Below are positions 38,101-46,182 of a stretch of 64,000 bases of DNA, piece after piece. Source of the stretch: Flavobacteriaceae bacterium (lineage in GTDB: Bacteria; Bacteroidota; Bacteroidia; Flavobacteriales; Flavobacteriaceae); NCBI GenBank assembly GCA_014238425.1, contig JABABD010000016.1, positions 62,001 through 126,000 on the forward strand, given 5' to 3'. Position 1 is the first letter of the stretch, and every line of letters begins with the position of its first letter. Both the position numbers and the translations under genes were made by a program. The notes beneath the pieces were generated by a model. It searched no databases. It saw nothing but the letters and a program-made list of their open reading frames with translations, and had not been told where the DNA came from.

Positions 38101-38464
38101 ATGGTTTGTTACCTCCAACTCCTGCTGATTTGGTAATGTCCTTGAATTTAAGATTGCCTTGGTTGAGATATAATTTATTGGATACCATATTCCCCGTCAA
38201 ATAAATATCTGGCAAACCATCATTGTTCACATCGCCTATAGCAACACCACCACCATTATAGAAATTACGATATTTGAAAATATTGAAATCTTTCTGATTT
38301 TCTATAGAGTTTATAAAGTTAACTCCAGTGGTTTCTGAAGATAGCAGGGAAAACAATGTTTTTGTCTGTATTGTTTTTGTTGTTGTCTCTTTGTTATCAG
38401 AGATACATGAGGTAACTAATATAACCAATAGGAATAGGATGATTTTTCCTTTCATTTTCGTCAT
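35111..38464 (-). CDS. VCBS/FG-GAP repeat lipoprotein with ASPIC/UnbV domain (paralogue 3 of 3)
   Basis: A 1117-residue lipoprotein; the leader ends VTSC at about residue 20. Repeated Asp-rich loops (DVNNDGLPD, DINADGLLD, DYDKDGDLD, DINKDLYPD) mark propeller blades on both sides of an ASPIC/UnbV domain near residues 535-605. It comes after SusD but behind a strong hairpin at 38563-38592, so it may be expressed at a lower level than susCD or from its own promoter. M4 is an alternative start. The C-terminal end keeps the LLGNGQ..F and DSGFYV features also seen in paralogue 1. Confidence 0.9.
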   Translation of the reverse strand: MTKMKGKIILFLLVILVTSCISDNKETTTKTIQTKTLFSLLSSETTGVNFINSIENQKDFNIFKYRNFYNGGGVAIGDVNNDGLPDIYLTGNMVSNKLYLNQGNLKFKDITKSAGVGGNKPWSTGVNMVDINADGLLDIYVSNAGNMKGNNHDNDLYINNGDLTFTEKAEAYNLAKTGFTTHASFFDYDKDGDLDAYILNNSNIPVSSLGYAEQRHVRAQDWKGVPDIFKGVGDMLLRNDNGSFVDVSIEAGIYGSLIGFGLGVMVTDINKDLYPDLYVSNDFYERDYLYINNQDGTFTEDIKSWTSHLSLSAMGIDIADINNDGHSDIFITDMLPEADQRVKSVMEFEGYNVFNLKQSKDFYQQYIQNTLQLNNGNGSFSEIAYFSGVDATDWSWAGLLVDMDNDGFRDIYITNGINHDLTDLDFVDFFANEIIQKMALTGRKQSIDSIIEKMPIRPQPNYAYRNNGDITFSNANKDWGFELPSMSNGAAYGDLDNDGDLELVVNNVNMQVFIYQNNSNELSNNHHIRLKLQGKEKNPFAVGSTVILYTDEDILQQELIPSRGFQSSMDYVMTIGLGDKTIIDSLRVIWPDGLTQKIEKVKSNQTLQLSHNDATGIYKYPNQKNKTPLVRELTNKGLTAHVENKYSDFDYEGLIYKKLSQEGPSLAVGDIDGDGNEDIFIGGAKGSPGQIYKHLGDGKLVSTSQNALVNDSSFEDTAAAFFDADGDNDVDLLVGSGGNQVGDERTYRNRLYLNNGKGVFSVSEQNLPMAYKNVSTISPNDFDNDGDIDVFIGSRSVVGTYGIDPEHLFLQNNGNGTFSDATDKVVYDIKNAGMITGSLWTDIDGDNKKDLVTISEWGTANIYKNNGRRLQRIESSLDNLPGWWGSIEAADLDRDGDTDLILGNQGNNLHYRPSKDHPMKMWINDFDNNGTIEQIVTQNDNNKDYPLHQKQEMTGQLVSLKKQNIKASDYAKRTVHELFHEDIISNAIKKTAVTASSVIAINNGQGDFSIKELPQKVQLSCVCGITCSDINADGHLDIIMGGNNFEFKPQYSRLDANYGSVLLGNGQMDFEWQNYNDSGFYVRDEIKHLKQFKDKNGQTFMVAAINNNTPKIFLLNE

Positions 38465-38562
38465 TTAATCAGATAGTTTGTTTTGATAAAAAGTACTTTT
38501 ATCTTTTTATTTATAGTTTTTGAAAGCACAATTTATTCAAATTAAAAAAGAATATAAATAAT

Positions 38563-38592
38563 AAAACCCAGATGATAATTCATCAGGGTTTT
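38563..38592 (-). terminator. Hairpin terminator or attenuator after susD
   Basis: AAAACCC-A-GATGA pairs with TCATC-A-GGGTTTT across a TAAT loop, with one A-A mismatch. On the minus strand it is followed by TTTTATTATTTAT. It begins 22 bases after the SusD stop codon and likely sets a stoichiometry step between susCD and the VCBS genes. Confidence 0.85.
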
Positions 38593-38614
38593 ATATTATA
38601 CTTAATAAACCATC

Positions 38615-40219
38615 TTAGTACCCTGGATTTTGTACTAAGTTTGGATTCGCCAATAACTGACTAGAGGGAATTGGGAATAATTTATATTTATCATTACCAA
38701 TAGAGCCAGCAGCTTTAAATTGCCAATCCCTAGTGTATTGCCCAAAACGAATTAAATCGTTTCTTCTCCAAATTTCAGCAAACAACTCTCTGCCTCTTTC
38801 ATCAAGAAGATTTTGCGAACTTACCGCTCCTATTGGTGTAGCACCTCTAAGTACTCGTAATTCGTTTACTAAAGTTGTTGGATCTCCTCCACTTCTCATA
38901 GTTGCCTCAGCTTTCATTAAATGTGCATCAGCATATCTAAAGAAAATTTCATGACCTAAGAACGCACCGAATCTTGGATTGTATTTCATGACACGAATAC
39001 CGGTAGTTTCATCATTATTAATGATGTTATTTGCTCCAGTTCCGTCTTGAAAATCTCTCTTAAAGGTTAATGGTGCACCAGCTCTATCTGTAAGTGCTGT
39101 TCCGTCTAAGGCATATTGTTGCCCAACCAAGAAACCATTACCGACATTAGATCCATCTTCAAAACCACCGTTTTCAGATGTTCCAGGTCGCCCTGTAAAC
39201 AGTAAACCTTCAGATGGTACACCACCTCGACGTTCTTCTTGTCCGTCTAATGCAGTTTCATCTGTTTCTACTCTGTTGCTATTTGGATCCCCTTCGAATA
39301 AATCGTAGTATTCTGCTAAAGTGCTAAATCCATTCCAGCCGCCACCTCCAAGAGATGTTGAATTGTAGTGAAGACCATTGAATATACGGTTGCCAACTCC
39401 AGCACTTAAAGACCAAACAGTTTCATTATCTGTACTATCTCTGAAAAGATCGAAATATCCAGATTGCAATGCATATCCTTCTCCTGCGATAGCATCAACC
39501 AACGAAATAACCATATTCATATCACCATTATCAGCACTGGTTCCAGTATATACATGCTTATTTAAAAGCACTTTGGCTTTTAAATAACGAGCGGCTGCTT
39601 TACCAGCTCTTCCATTACCACCACTAGCTGCTGCTACACTTGGTAAATTAGTAATAGCTGTATCTAAATCAGCAAGGATAAAACTCACGGCTGCATCACC
39701 AGTAAGCACTTCTGGTACAGAAGATGATGGCAGTGCAGTATCTCTAAAGGGTACTTGCCCATAATTGTCAAGAATGACCCACATACTTAAAGCTCTTACA
39801 AATGCGGCTTCTCCAGTATTGATAGCACTCGGACTACTACGAGAATCTAAGACTTGAGAAGCAATTAATTGATTTGCATTCCAATCGTTCCAAACATTAA
39901 TTACGAATACGTGTTCAGGTGTCCATAAATGTTGATGTAAACTAGACCACTGACCATTATCTCCCCAATCTGTTCCACGCGTTGGAATAATAGCAGCATC
40001 TGCTGTTACTTCGCTAAGAGCAAATAAGTTACCTTGGTCTCCATACTGACCATTTAATCTGTTATACAATTGATCTACCGTAGAAGATGGGTCAGCCAAT
40101 CCTTGGAAACCTTCACTAATAATGGAATCCGATTCCTCTATCTTCAAGTCGGTACAAGATGCTAATCCTACCGCCAAGAATAGACAGGTGATATAAAATT
40201 TAATATTATTTTTTTTCAT
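38615..40219 (-). CDS. SusD/RagB-family outer-membrane glycan-binding lipoprotein
   Basis: A 534-residue lipoprotein that forms the lid on the SusC channel. The chosen start is the ATG at 40217-40219 (MKKNN); an upstream TTG in frame adds three residues and is less likely. The lipobox GLASC precedes TDLKIEESDS. SusD features include the N-terminal helix region, the LKAKVLLNKHVY TPR-type segment near residue 220, and the C-terminal RGRELFAEIWRRNDLIRFG segment followed by the LFPIPSSQLLANPNLVQNPGY ending. It lies 17 bases after the SusC stop. The substrate is not readable from the sequence. Confidence 0.93.
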   Translation of the reverse strand: MKKNNIKFYITCLFLAVGLASCTDLKIEESDSIISEGFQGLADPSSTVDQLYNRLNGQYGDQGNLFALSEVTADAAIIPTRGTDWGDNGQWSSLHQHLWTPEHVFVINVWNDWNANQLIASQVLDSRSSPSAINTGEAAFVRALSMWVILDNYGQVPFRDTALPSSSVPEVLTGDAAVSFILADLDTAITNLPSVAAASGGNGRAGKAAARYLKAKVLLNKHVYTGTSADNGDMNMVISLVDAIAGEGYALQSGYFDLFRDSTDNETVWSLSAGVGNRIFNGLHYNSTSLGGGGWNGFSTLAEYYDLFEGDPNSNRVETDETALDGQEERRGGVPSEGLLFTGRPGTSENGGFEDGSNVGNGFLVGQQYALDGTALTDRAGAPLTFKRDFQDGTGANNIINNDETTGIRVMKYNPRFGAFLGHEIFFRYADAHLMKAEATMRSGGDPTTLVNELRVLRGATPIGAVSSQNLLDERGRELFAEIWRRNDLIRFGQYTRDWQFKAAGSIGNDKYKLFPIPSSQLLANPNLVQNPGY

Positions 40220-40236
40220 GATTAACAATTTTTTAA

Positions 40237-43200
40237 TTAAAATGTTGCATTTATTCCAAAAGTAATGGTCCTTGGGTTAGGAAAAGCTGCCCAATCTATA
40301 CCTCTTGTTGGCACTCCAGATCCTAAATCTCCGGTTGATACTGTAACTTCTGGGTCAAGACCACTATAATCTGTAATTAAGAACAGGTTTTGACCAGATA
40401 AAGACAATCTCATTGTTTTAAATGTTCCATCGCCACTAAGTGGTATATTGTAACCAATATTAGCATTTTGGAATCTAACGAAATCTCCTTTTTCTAAATA
40501 TCTAGTTGACACATCAGCGGACGTACCAGCAGCTTCACCACTGTTTATCAGATCCTGTGTAACGTTTCTAGCATTTGTAATAGAACCAGAAGTAAAGAAC
40601 CCGTTAGCTGTGTTATTATATACAGAGAATCCAAATTGACCTGCAAAATATGCCGATACATCCCAGTTTTTATATGTAAGGTTTAATGATAAACCAGTTG
40701 TAACGTCTGGAAGTGCATCTTCACCAACAAATACTTTGTCAGTAAAAACATCTCCAGTTCCGTCACCATTTGCATCTACATAGGTAGGTTGACCGTTCGC
40801 ATCCAATCCAGCAAACTCAGCCATGTAATATGAGAATAATGACTGTCCAGCTTCAAAGCGCTGTGCAAATGCCCCAGAAAGTCCTTGACCATTAATTTCA
40901 CCAGTATTAATAGAACTAGCGAAATCTTGAACTTCATTCTCATTGTATGCGATATTGAAGTTGGTTGAGAAACTCAAATCGGCGCTATTGATCCATTCAT
41001 AACCTAAAGCTAATTCAATTCCTTGGTTAACAATTTTTGCATCTACATTACCAAATTGAAATGGATCCACTGCAGGTGCAGCGGGAGGCGTTCTCAATAA
41101 CACGTCAGATGTTGTATTCTGATAAACATCTAAACTACCATTGAAACGATCATTGTTAAAACCGAAATCTAATCCAACATTAAGGTTTAATGTAGGCTCC
41201 CACTTTAAATCAGGAACATCAGTAGCAACAATCTGTAACCCATTAGGATTGATGACACCATCGTTTCCAATGCCAATACCACTAAAACGTTGTCTGGCTA
41301 CAAAGTTTCCATATCCTAATCCAGATTGGTTACCCGTAATACCAGCACTTAATCTAAGTTTAAGAGTCGATATATTTTCTCCTACAAAATCTTCCTCACC
41401 CATTTGCCATGCAAAAGCTCCAGAAGGGAATATACCATAGCTGTTTTCAGGCCCGAAACGTGATGAACCATCTGCTCTTACAGTACCTGTAAATAAGTAC
41501 TTACCATCAATAGAATAGTTTACACGTCCAAAAAATGATTGTAATTCATCAGTATTATCAAAAGTATCTGCAGAAATCGCACTAACACTTCTAGTAAAGG
41601 TAAGCGGTGACTCATCCTGAGCAACTACAGTAGGAAATAATCTGTTTACGATGAGCGATGTCGTGTTCGTACCATAATAAAATTGCTGGAAAGACCCACT
41701 AATTGAAGCTTGAGCCGCATTTACAGTATTTGTTAAATCCTTTCTCATTTGCCCTAAATTTGTTGTGCTAAATCCTCTACCTGCAGCATTTCTACCACTC
41801 GATTGAAAATCTTGGAAAGAGTATCCAACTAAGACATCTAAATTAGAATCGCCAAAATCTTTTTTATAGTTTAAAGTAGCTTCTAATAATTTACTTTCTC
41901 TATCTAAAGTATTGTATACTCCAAAACCAGTATCTTGAATTCCTGTTAGGTTCAAAACATCCCCAGAAATTACAGAGACGTTTTCGCCATCAGATTTATC
42001 ATATCCTAAGTTTACTTTACCAGTTAATTCAGAAGTAATTTTATATTCAGCAAATCCATTTACTAAGAATCTATTTGTATTTGTTCTGTTGTCTGAATAT
42101 TCTAAAAGATTCGCCGGTAAAATTTGGGCTCCTCCATCTGTAAAATCAGGATCAGTTGGCCAAGTAGGGTTTGCTGCATAAGAAGCTCCTAGAATATCTC
42201 CACGGAAACCAGCTGTAGCACTTAAAGGCGCCGTTTGGTCATTCACACGTGAAATAGTTGCAGAAACGCCTATTGTTAAATCGTCATCTAAGAATCTATG
42301 TCTAGCATTAATTCTTCCTGAAATTCTTTCAAGGTCAGTTTTTTCAACAACACCTATTTGATTACTATATCCAAAAGTTGCTCTAACATTACCTTTACCA
42401 TAATTACGAGAGTAAGAGAGATTATTATTACTAGAAGCACTAGATCTTGTAATAAAATTTTGCCAGTTCGTATTTCCACCATAATCAACAGCCGAAGCAT
42501 CACCACCAAATTGAGTTACTGCACTTAAGAATTGCTCTCTATTTAAAAGGTCATACTCATTTGCAGGTTTAGCCACACTTAAATTTGTTGAGAATTCAAA
42601 AATTCCATCAGAACCACCCGATCGTCCACTTTTTGTTGTAATGATAACAACACCATTCGCTCCACGTGATCCATAAATAGCAGTTGCCGAAGCATCCTTT
42701 AGTATACTTATACTTTCAATATCGCTTGGGTTTAAGAAATTTAATGGATTTCTTACAGCACTTCCTCCAAGTCCAGTATCACCAGAAGGTGACGTGTTAT
42801 CTCCAGACAAAGGCACACCATCTACAACAAATAAAGGGTTGTTGTTTGCACGCACAGAATTGGATCCTCTAATATTAACAGAGATACCTGCACCTGGCTC
42901 ACCACTTGTTTGCTGAATGTTAACACCAGCAGATTTTCCTTGAATCAACTGTTCTGGTGAAGCGATGTTACCGCTATTAAAATCTCCAGCTGTTACAGAG
43001 GTAACAGATCCAGTAGCATCTTTTACAGTAGTTGTGCCATATCCAATGACAACAATTTCATCAAGAGCATTACCTTCCTGTAATGTAACATTAATGGTAG
43101 TTTGCCCATTAACTGGAATTTCTTGAGTGTCATAGCCAACATAACTGAAGACTATAGTTGCATCAGATGCAACATTGCTGAGGGAATAATTTCCATCAAA

Positions 43201-43365
43201 ATCTGTTTGTGCTCCATTGGAAGTACCTTTTACTACAACATTGGCTCCTGGAAGAGGGACACCATTATTATCGATAACTGTACCAGAAACACTTTGAGCT
43301 TGTACAAACCCAAATGAAAGCATAACTCCTAGGAGTATCATGCTTTTGAGTAACTTGATCTTCAT
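40237..43365 (-). CDS. SusC/RagA-family TonB-dependent outer-membrane transporter
   Basis: A 1042-residue beta-barrel importer. A signal peptide (ends VQAQ near residue 24) is followed by a carboxypeptidase-regulatory-like domain (about 25-100), a TonB box region (DEIVVIGYGT, near 105-115), a plug domain with NIRGSNSVRANNNPLFVVDG and the SusC hallmark ILKDASATAIYGSRGANGV, and then a 22-strand barrel ending in an aromatic residue. It pairs with SusD encoded just downstream to import glycans or glycosides. A LacI-type operator lies 107 bases upstream of its start, and the LacI gene precedes it in the same direction. Confidence 0.95.
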   Translation of the reverse strand: MKIKLLKSMILLGVMLSFGFVQAQSVSGTVIDNNGVPLPGANVVVKGTSNGAQTDFDGNYSLSNVASDATIVFSYVGYDTQEIPVNGQTTINVTLQEGNALDEIVVIGYGTTTVKDATGSVTSVTAGDFNSGNIASPEQLIQGKSAGVNIQQTSGEPGAGISVNIRGSNSVRANNNPLFVVDGVPLSGDNTSPSGDTGLGGSAVRNPLNFLNPSDIESISILKDASATAIYGSRGANGVVIITTKSGRSGGSDGIFEFSTNLSVAKPANEYDLLNREQFLSAVTQFGGDASAVDYGGNTNWQNFITRSSASSNNNLSYSRNYGKGNVRATFGYSNQIGVVEKTDLERISGRINARHRFLDDDLTIGVSATISRVNDQTAPLSATAGFRGDILGASYAANPTWPTDPDFTDGGAQILPANLLEYSDNRTNTNRFLVNGFAEYKITSELTGKVNLGYDKSDGENVSVISGDVLNLTGIQDTGFGVYNTLDRESKLLEATLNYKKDFGDSNLDVLVGYSFQDFQSSGRNAAGRGFSTTNLGQMRKDLTNTVNAAQASISGSFQQFYYGTNTTSLIVNRLFPTVVAQDESPLTFTRSVSAISADTFDNTDELQSFFGRVNYSIDGKYLFTGTVRADGSSRFGPENSYGIFPSGAFAWQMGEEDFVGENISTLKLRLSAGITGNQSGLGYGNFVARQRFSGIGIGNDGVINPNGLQIVATDVPDLKWEPTLNLNVGLDFGFNNDRFNGSLDVYQNTTSDVLLRTPPAAPAVDPFQFGNVDAKIVNQGIELALGYEWINSADLSFSTNFNIAYNENEVQDFASSINTGEINGQGLSGAFAQRFEAGQSLFSYYMAEFAGLDANGQPTYVDANGDGTGDVFTDKVFVGEDALPDVTTGLSLNLTYKNWDVSAYFAGQFGFSVYNNTANGFFTSGSITNARNVTQDLINSGEAAGTSADVSTRYLEKGDFVRFQNANIGYNIPLSGDGTFKTMRLSLSGQNLFLITDYSGLDPEVTVSTGDLGSGVPTRGIDWAAFPNPRTITFGINATF

Positions 43366-43471
43366 AAAATTTAAGATTTAATTAGTATTTTCTTTGTCTC
43401 GTTAAAATTATTTGATGGTTAAAAATATGTAAAAAATGCCGCCAAATGGAGCTTTACGCTTAAAAAACTTG

Positions 43472-43491
43472 CGAAAACGTTTTCGTTAAAA
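43472..43491. promoter_or_regulatory. LacI-type operator upstream of susC (site B)
   Basis: A perfect 14-base palindrome, CGAAAACGTTTTCG, occupies 43472-43485. With the following TTAAAA it matches site A at 12813-12832 in 19 of 20 positions. It lies between the lacI-family gene and susC. The adjacent regulator at 43583-44608 is the natural candidate to bind it. Confidence 0.8.
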
Positions 43492-43582
43492 CAGTATAAA
43501 AAAAGATACAAAAAAAAACATAATTAATTGATAATCAAATAGTTAATTGATTTTGTTGAAAATAAGGAATTTTGCTAAAAAG

Positions 43583-44608
43583 CTAATTAAGCGATTTCGT
43601 AGTTGCTCGCTCTATTAAATTGGTTTTTATGATTTTGGTCACATATTCCGAATCTTCTTCTTCACTATTGAGCCTGTCTATTAATATTTGTGCAGCTACT
43701 TCACCGACATGTCGTCCATGCTGAGTAATAGTAGAAATAGAAGGGGTTACAAATCTTGGTAATTTTCCATTAGTAAAACCGATGATACTCATATCTTCTG
43801 GAATCTTCATACCACTATGTACTATAGTTCTCTGCGCTTTTACTGCAGAATTTTCATCTAGAGATAATATAGCATCAATTTTTTTGCTTTTTAGAAAAGG
43901 ATTTAATAACACATCAAAATCATCTTTCTTATTAACATTGAGTATCAAGGATTCGTTAACTGCTCTCCCATTATCAATGAGTGCTTTTTTATATCCTTCT
44001 AATCGAAGTTTTCCAACACTTACATTATATATTTCAGAAATCAATGCTATATTCTTACATCCAGAATTAATAAGATGCTCTGTGGCATGATAAGCACCTA
44101 GCATATCATCAACGATTACTTTATCACATTCTACACTATTAGTAACTCTATCAAACATGACAATAGGTAATCCTTCGTTAATAGCATTACTCAAATGGCT
44201 AAAGTCTTGTTCCACTTGTGTACCTTCTGATAAAGATATAATGAACCCATCTAATGTCCCGTTTTTAAGAAGCTCCATGATGCTGACTTCTTTCTCATAA
44301 GACTCATTAGTAATACAAGTGATGATGCTAAAGCCATTTTCAGAAGCAACTTTTTCCATACCTACAAACGCTTTGACAAAAAACGAATTAAGAATATTGG
44401 GAATTATGATGCCAATGGTCTTGGTTTTTTTATTGAGGAGACTAAGGGCAATACTATTGGGTTTATAGTGATGCTCTTTTGCATACTCCTGGATCTTTGC
44501 TTTAGTTTCTGTGCTAATTTCATGACTGTCATTCAACGACTTAGAAACTGTCGCAATCGAGACATCAAAAATTTTAGCGATATGTTTGAGGGTAATACGC
44601 TGCTTCAC
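43583..44608 (-). CDS. LacI-family transcriptional regulator
   Basis: A 341-residue regulator. The N-terminal helix-turn-helix (ITLKHIAKIFDVSIATVSKSLN, residues about 4-25) is followed by a hinge helix region (PNSIALSLLN, about 50-60) and a periplasmic-binding-protein-like sugar domain (about 60-335). It ends 217 bases upstream of susC on the same strand, with operator site B in between. It probably responds to a sugar or glycoside that enters through the SusCD system. The matching operator at 12813-12832 suggests that it also acts on the keto-glycoside operons. Confidence 0.92.
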   Translation of the reverse strand: MKQRITLKHIAKIFDVSIATVSKSLNDSHEISTETKAKIQEYAKEHHYKPNSIALSLLNKKTKTIGIIIPNILNSFFVKAFVGMEKVASENGFSIITCITNESYEKEVSIMELLKNGTLDGFIISLSEGTQVEQDFSHLSNAINEGLPIVMFDRVTNSVECDKVIVDDMLGAYHATEHLINSGCKNIALISEIYNVSVGKLRLEGYKKALIDNGRAVNESLILNVNKKDDFDVLLNPFLKSKKIDAILSLDENSAVKAQRTIVHSGMKIPEDMSIIGFTNGKLPRFVTPSISTITQHGRHVGEVAAQILIDRLNSEEEDSEYVTKIIKTNLIERATTKSLN

Positions 44609-44697
44609 GAATTAGGTGTTTATTGTTGTTTGCATTGAAGATAGCTAATTTAGTCATTAAATATATTAAATTCGTTATCTAATTTTTATTAACCTAA

Positions 44698-46179
44698 ATG
44701 AAATTAAATAAAAAAACTATTGGTCTTTTTTTAGGACCGTTAGCCTTTATATTCATCACTAATTTTTTTCAACCAGAAGGTTTAAACGCTCAAGCGAATG
44801 CCATTCTTGCAAGTGTTGTTTGGATGGTGATTTGGTGGGTTACTGAAACCTTGCCAATACCAGTAACTGCTATGCTACCCTTAGTGATTTTTCCATTATC
44901 TGGTGGATTGAATTTACCCGATACTGCGGCAGCTTATGGACATAAATTTATTTTCCTTTTCCTAGGCGGGTTTATTTTGGCTATTGCTATTGAAAAATGG
45001 AATCTACATAAACGTATAGCTCTTTCAATCATACACATGGTTGGTACTAGTGTGGTTAATATTATACTTGGGTTTATGTTGGCAACGGCATTTTTATCTA
45101 TGTGGATAAGCAATACCGCAACTTCTGTCATGATGCTACCGATTGGCTTAGCCATTGTAACTCAATTAAAAGATAATCCAGATACCATTGAAGATGAAAA
45201 TCAAATCTTTGGAAAAGCACTGATGTTAGCCATTGGTTATAGCGCTACCATTGGAGGTATAGGAACGTTAATAGGAACACCGCCTAATTTGGTTTTTGCT
45301 GGCGTTTTTAATGAAATATTCGGAATCGAAATTACATTCTCACAGTGGATTGTTTTTGGCTTACCTATTTCAATATCGTTATTATTTATCTGTTGGTATT
45401 ATTTAACGCGATTTGGCTTTACATTTAAACAAAAAGAATTTCCTGGTGGAAGAACAGAAATTAAAAGACAACTGGATGCTCTAGGTAAACTCTCTTTTGA
45501 AGAGAAAATTATAGCGACCGTATTTGTATGTACGGCACTAGCCTGGATAAGTCGCTCTTTCATTTTGAAGCAGATATTACCTGGTATTGATGATACTATT
45601 ATCGCGATTGCTAGTGCTATTATACTCTTTATATTACCATCAAAAGAAAAAGGAAGAAAACTACTCAACTGGGAAGAAGCAGTAAAACTTCCTTGGGGGA
45701 TATTGATTCTCTTCGGAGGCGGTATGGCTATAGCTGCTGGATTTGGCGGTAGCGGATTAGCACAATGGATTGGTAGTCAAATGTCCTTATTAAAAGATGT
45801 ACCACTTATAGTGTTAGTGTTTTTATTGGTGCTATTTGTTAACTTAATAACTGAAGTCACATCTAATATGGCGTTAACGGCTATGATATTGCCAATTCTA
45901 GCACCGTTAGCTTTAGTTATGGGAGTTCATCCATATTTATTAATGGTAGGAGCTACTGCAGCGTCGTCCTGTGCATTTATGTTGCCTATATCTACACCGC
46001 CAAATGCTGTGGTGTTTGGCTCAGGATATCTTACTATTCCCGATATGGTAAAAGTAGGTTTTTGGCTTAATATTATCTCAGTTATTATCATTGTACTTAT
46101 GGTGTTCTTTGTATTACCTAATTTATGGAATTTCGATGCTTCCACCTTTCCCGAATCTTTAAAACAAATGGTTGAATAA
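44698..46179 (+). CDS. DASS/SLC13-family sodium:anion symporter
   Basis: A 493-residue membrane protein. The two Ser-Asn-Thr/Met signatures of the family that bind sodium and the carboxylate are present: WISNTATSVMMLPIG near residue 140 and EVTSNMALTAMILPI near 390. The GTLIGTPPNLVFAG segment near 190 and PISTPPNAVVFGSG near 430 are the repeated TPPN hairpins. It probably carries di- or tricarboxylates or sulfate. It is divergent from the lacI-type gene with 89 bases between, and three bases before a TonB-dependent receptor gene, so an outer and an inner membrane transporter appear to be paired. Confidence 0.9.
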   Translation: MKLNKKTIGLFLGPLAFIFITNFFQPEGLNAQANAILASVVWMVIWWVTETLPIPVTAMLPLVIFPLSGGLNLPDTAAAYGHKFIFLFLGGFILAIAIEKWNLHKRIALSIIHMVGTSVVNIILGFMLATAFLSMWISNTATSVMMLPIGLAIVTQLKDNPDTIEDENQIFGKALMLAIGYSATIGGIGTLIGTPPNLVFAGVFNEIFGIEITFSQWIVFGLPISISLLFICWYYLTRFGFTFKQKEFPGGRTEIKRQLDALGKLSFEEKIIATVFVCTALAWISRSFILKQILPGIDDTIIAIASAIILFILPSKEKGRKLLNWEEAVKLPWGILILFGGGMAIAAGFGGSGLAQWIGSQMSLLKDVPLIVLVFLLVLFVNLITEVTSNMALTAMILPILAPLALVMGVHPYLLMVGATAASSCAFMLPISTPPNAVVFGSGYLTIPDMVKVGFWLNIISVIIIVLMVFFVLPNLWNFDASTFPESLKQMVE

Positions 46180-46182
46180 AAG

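Noticed and set aside
43413-43446. Bacteroidota-type promoter (TTTG and TAnnTTT) upstream of susC
   Set aside because: The elements can be found, but the spacing is about 15 bases, shorter than the usual range, in very AT-rich DNA; too weak to annotate.
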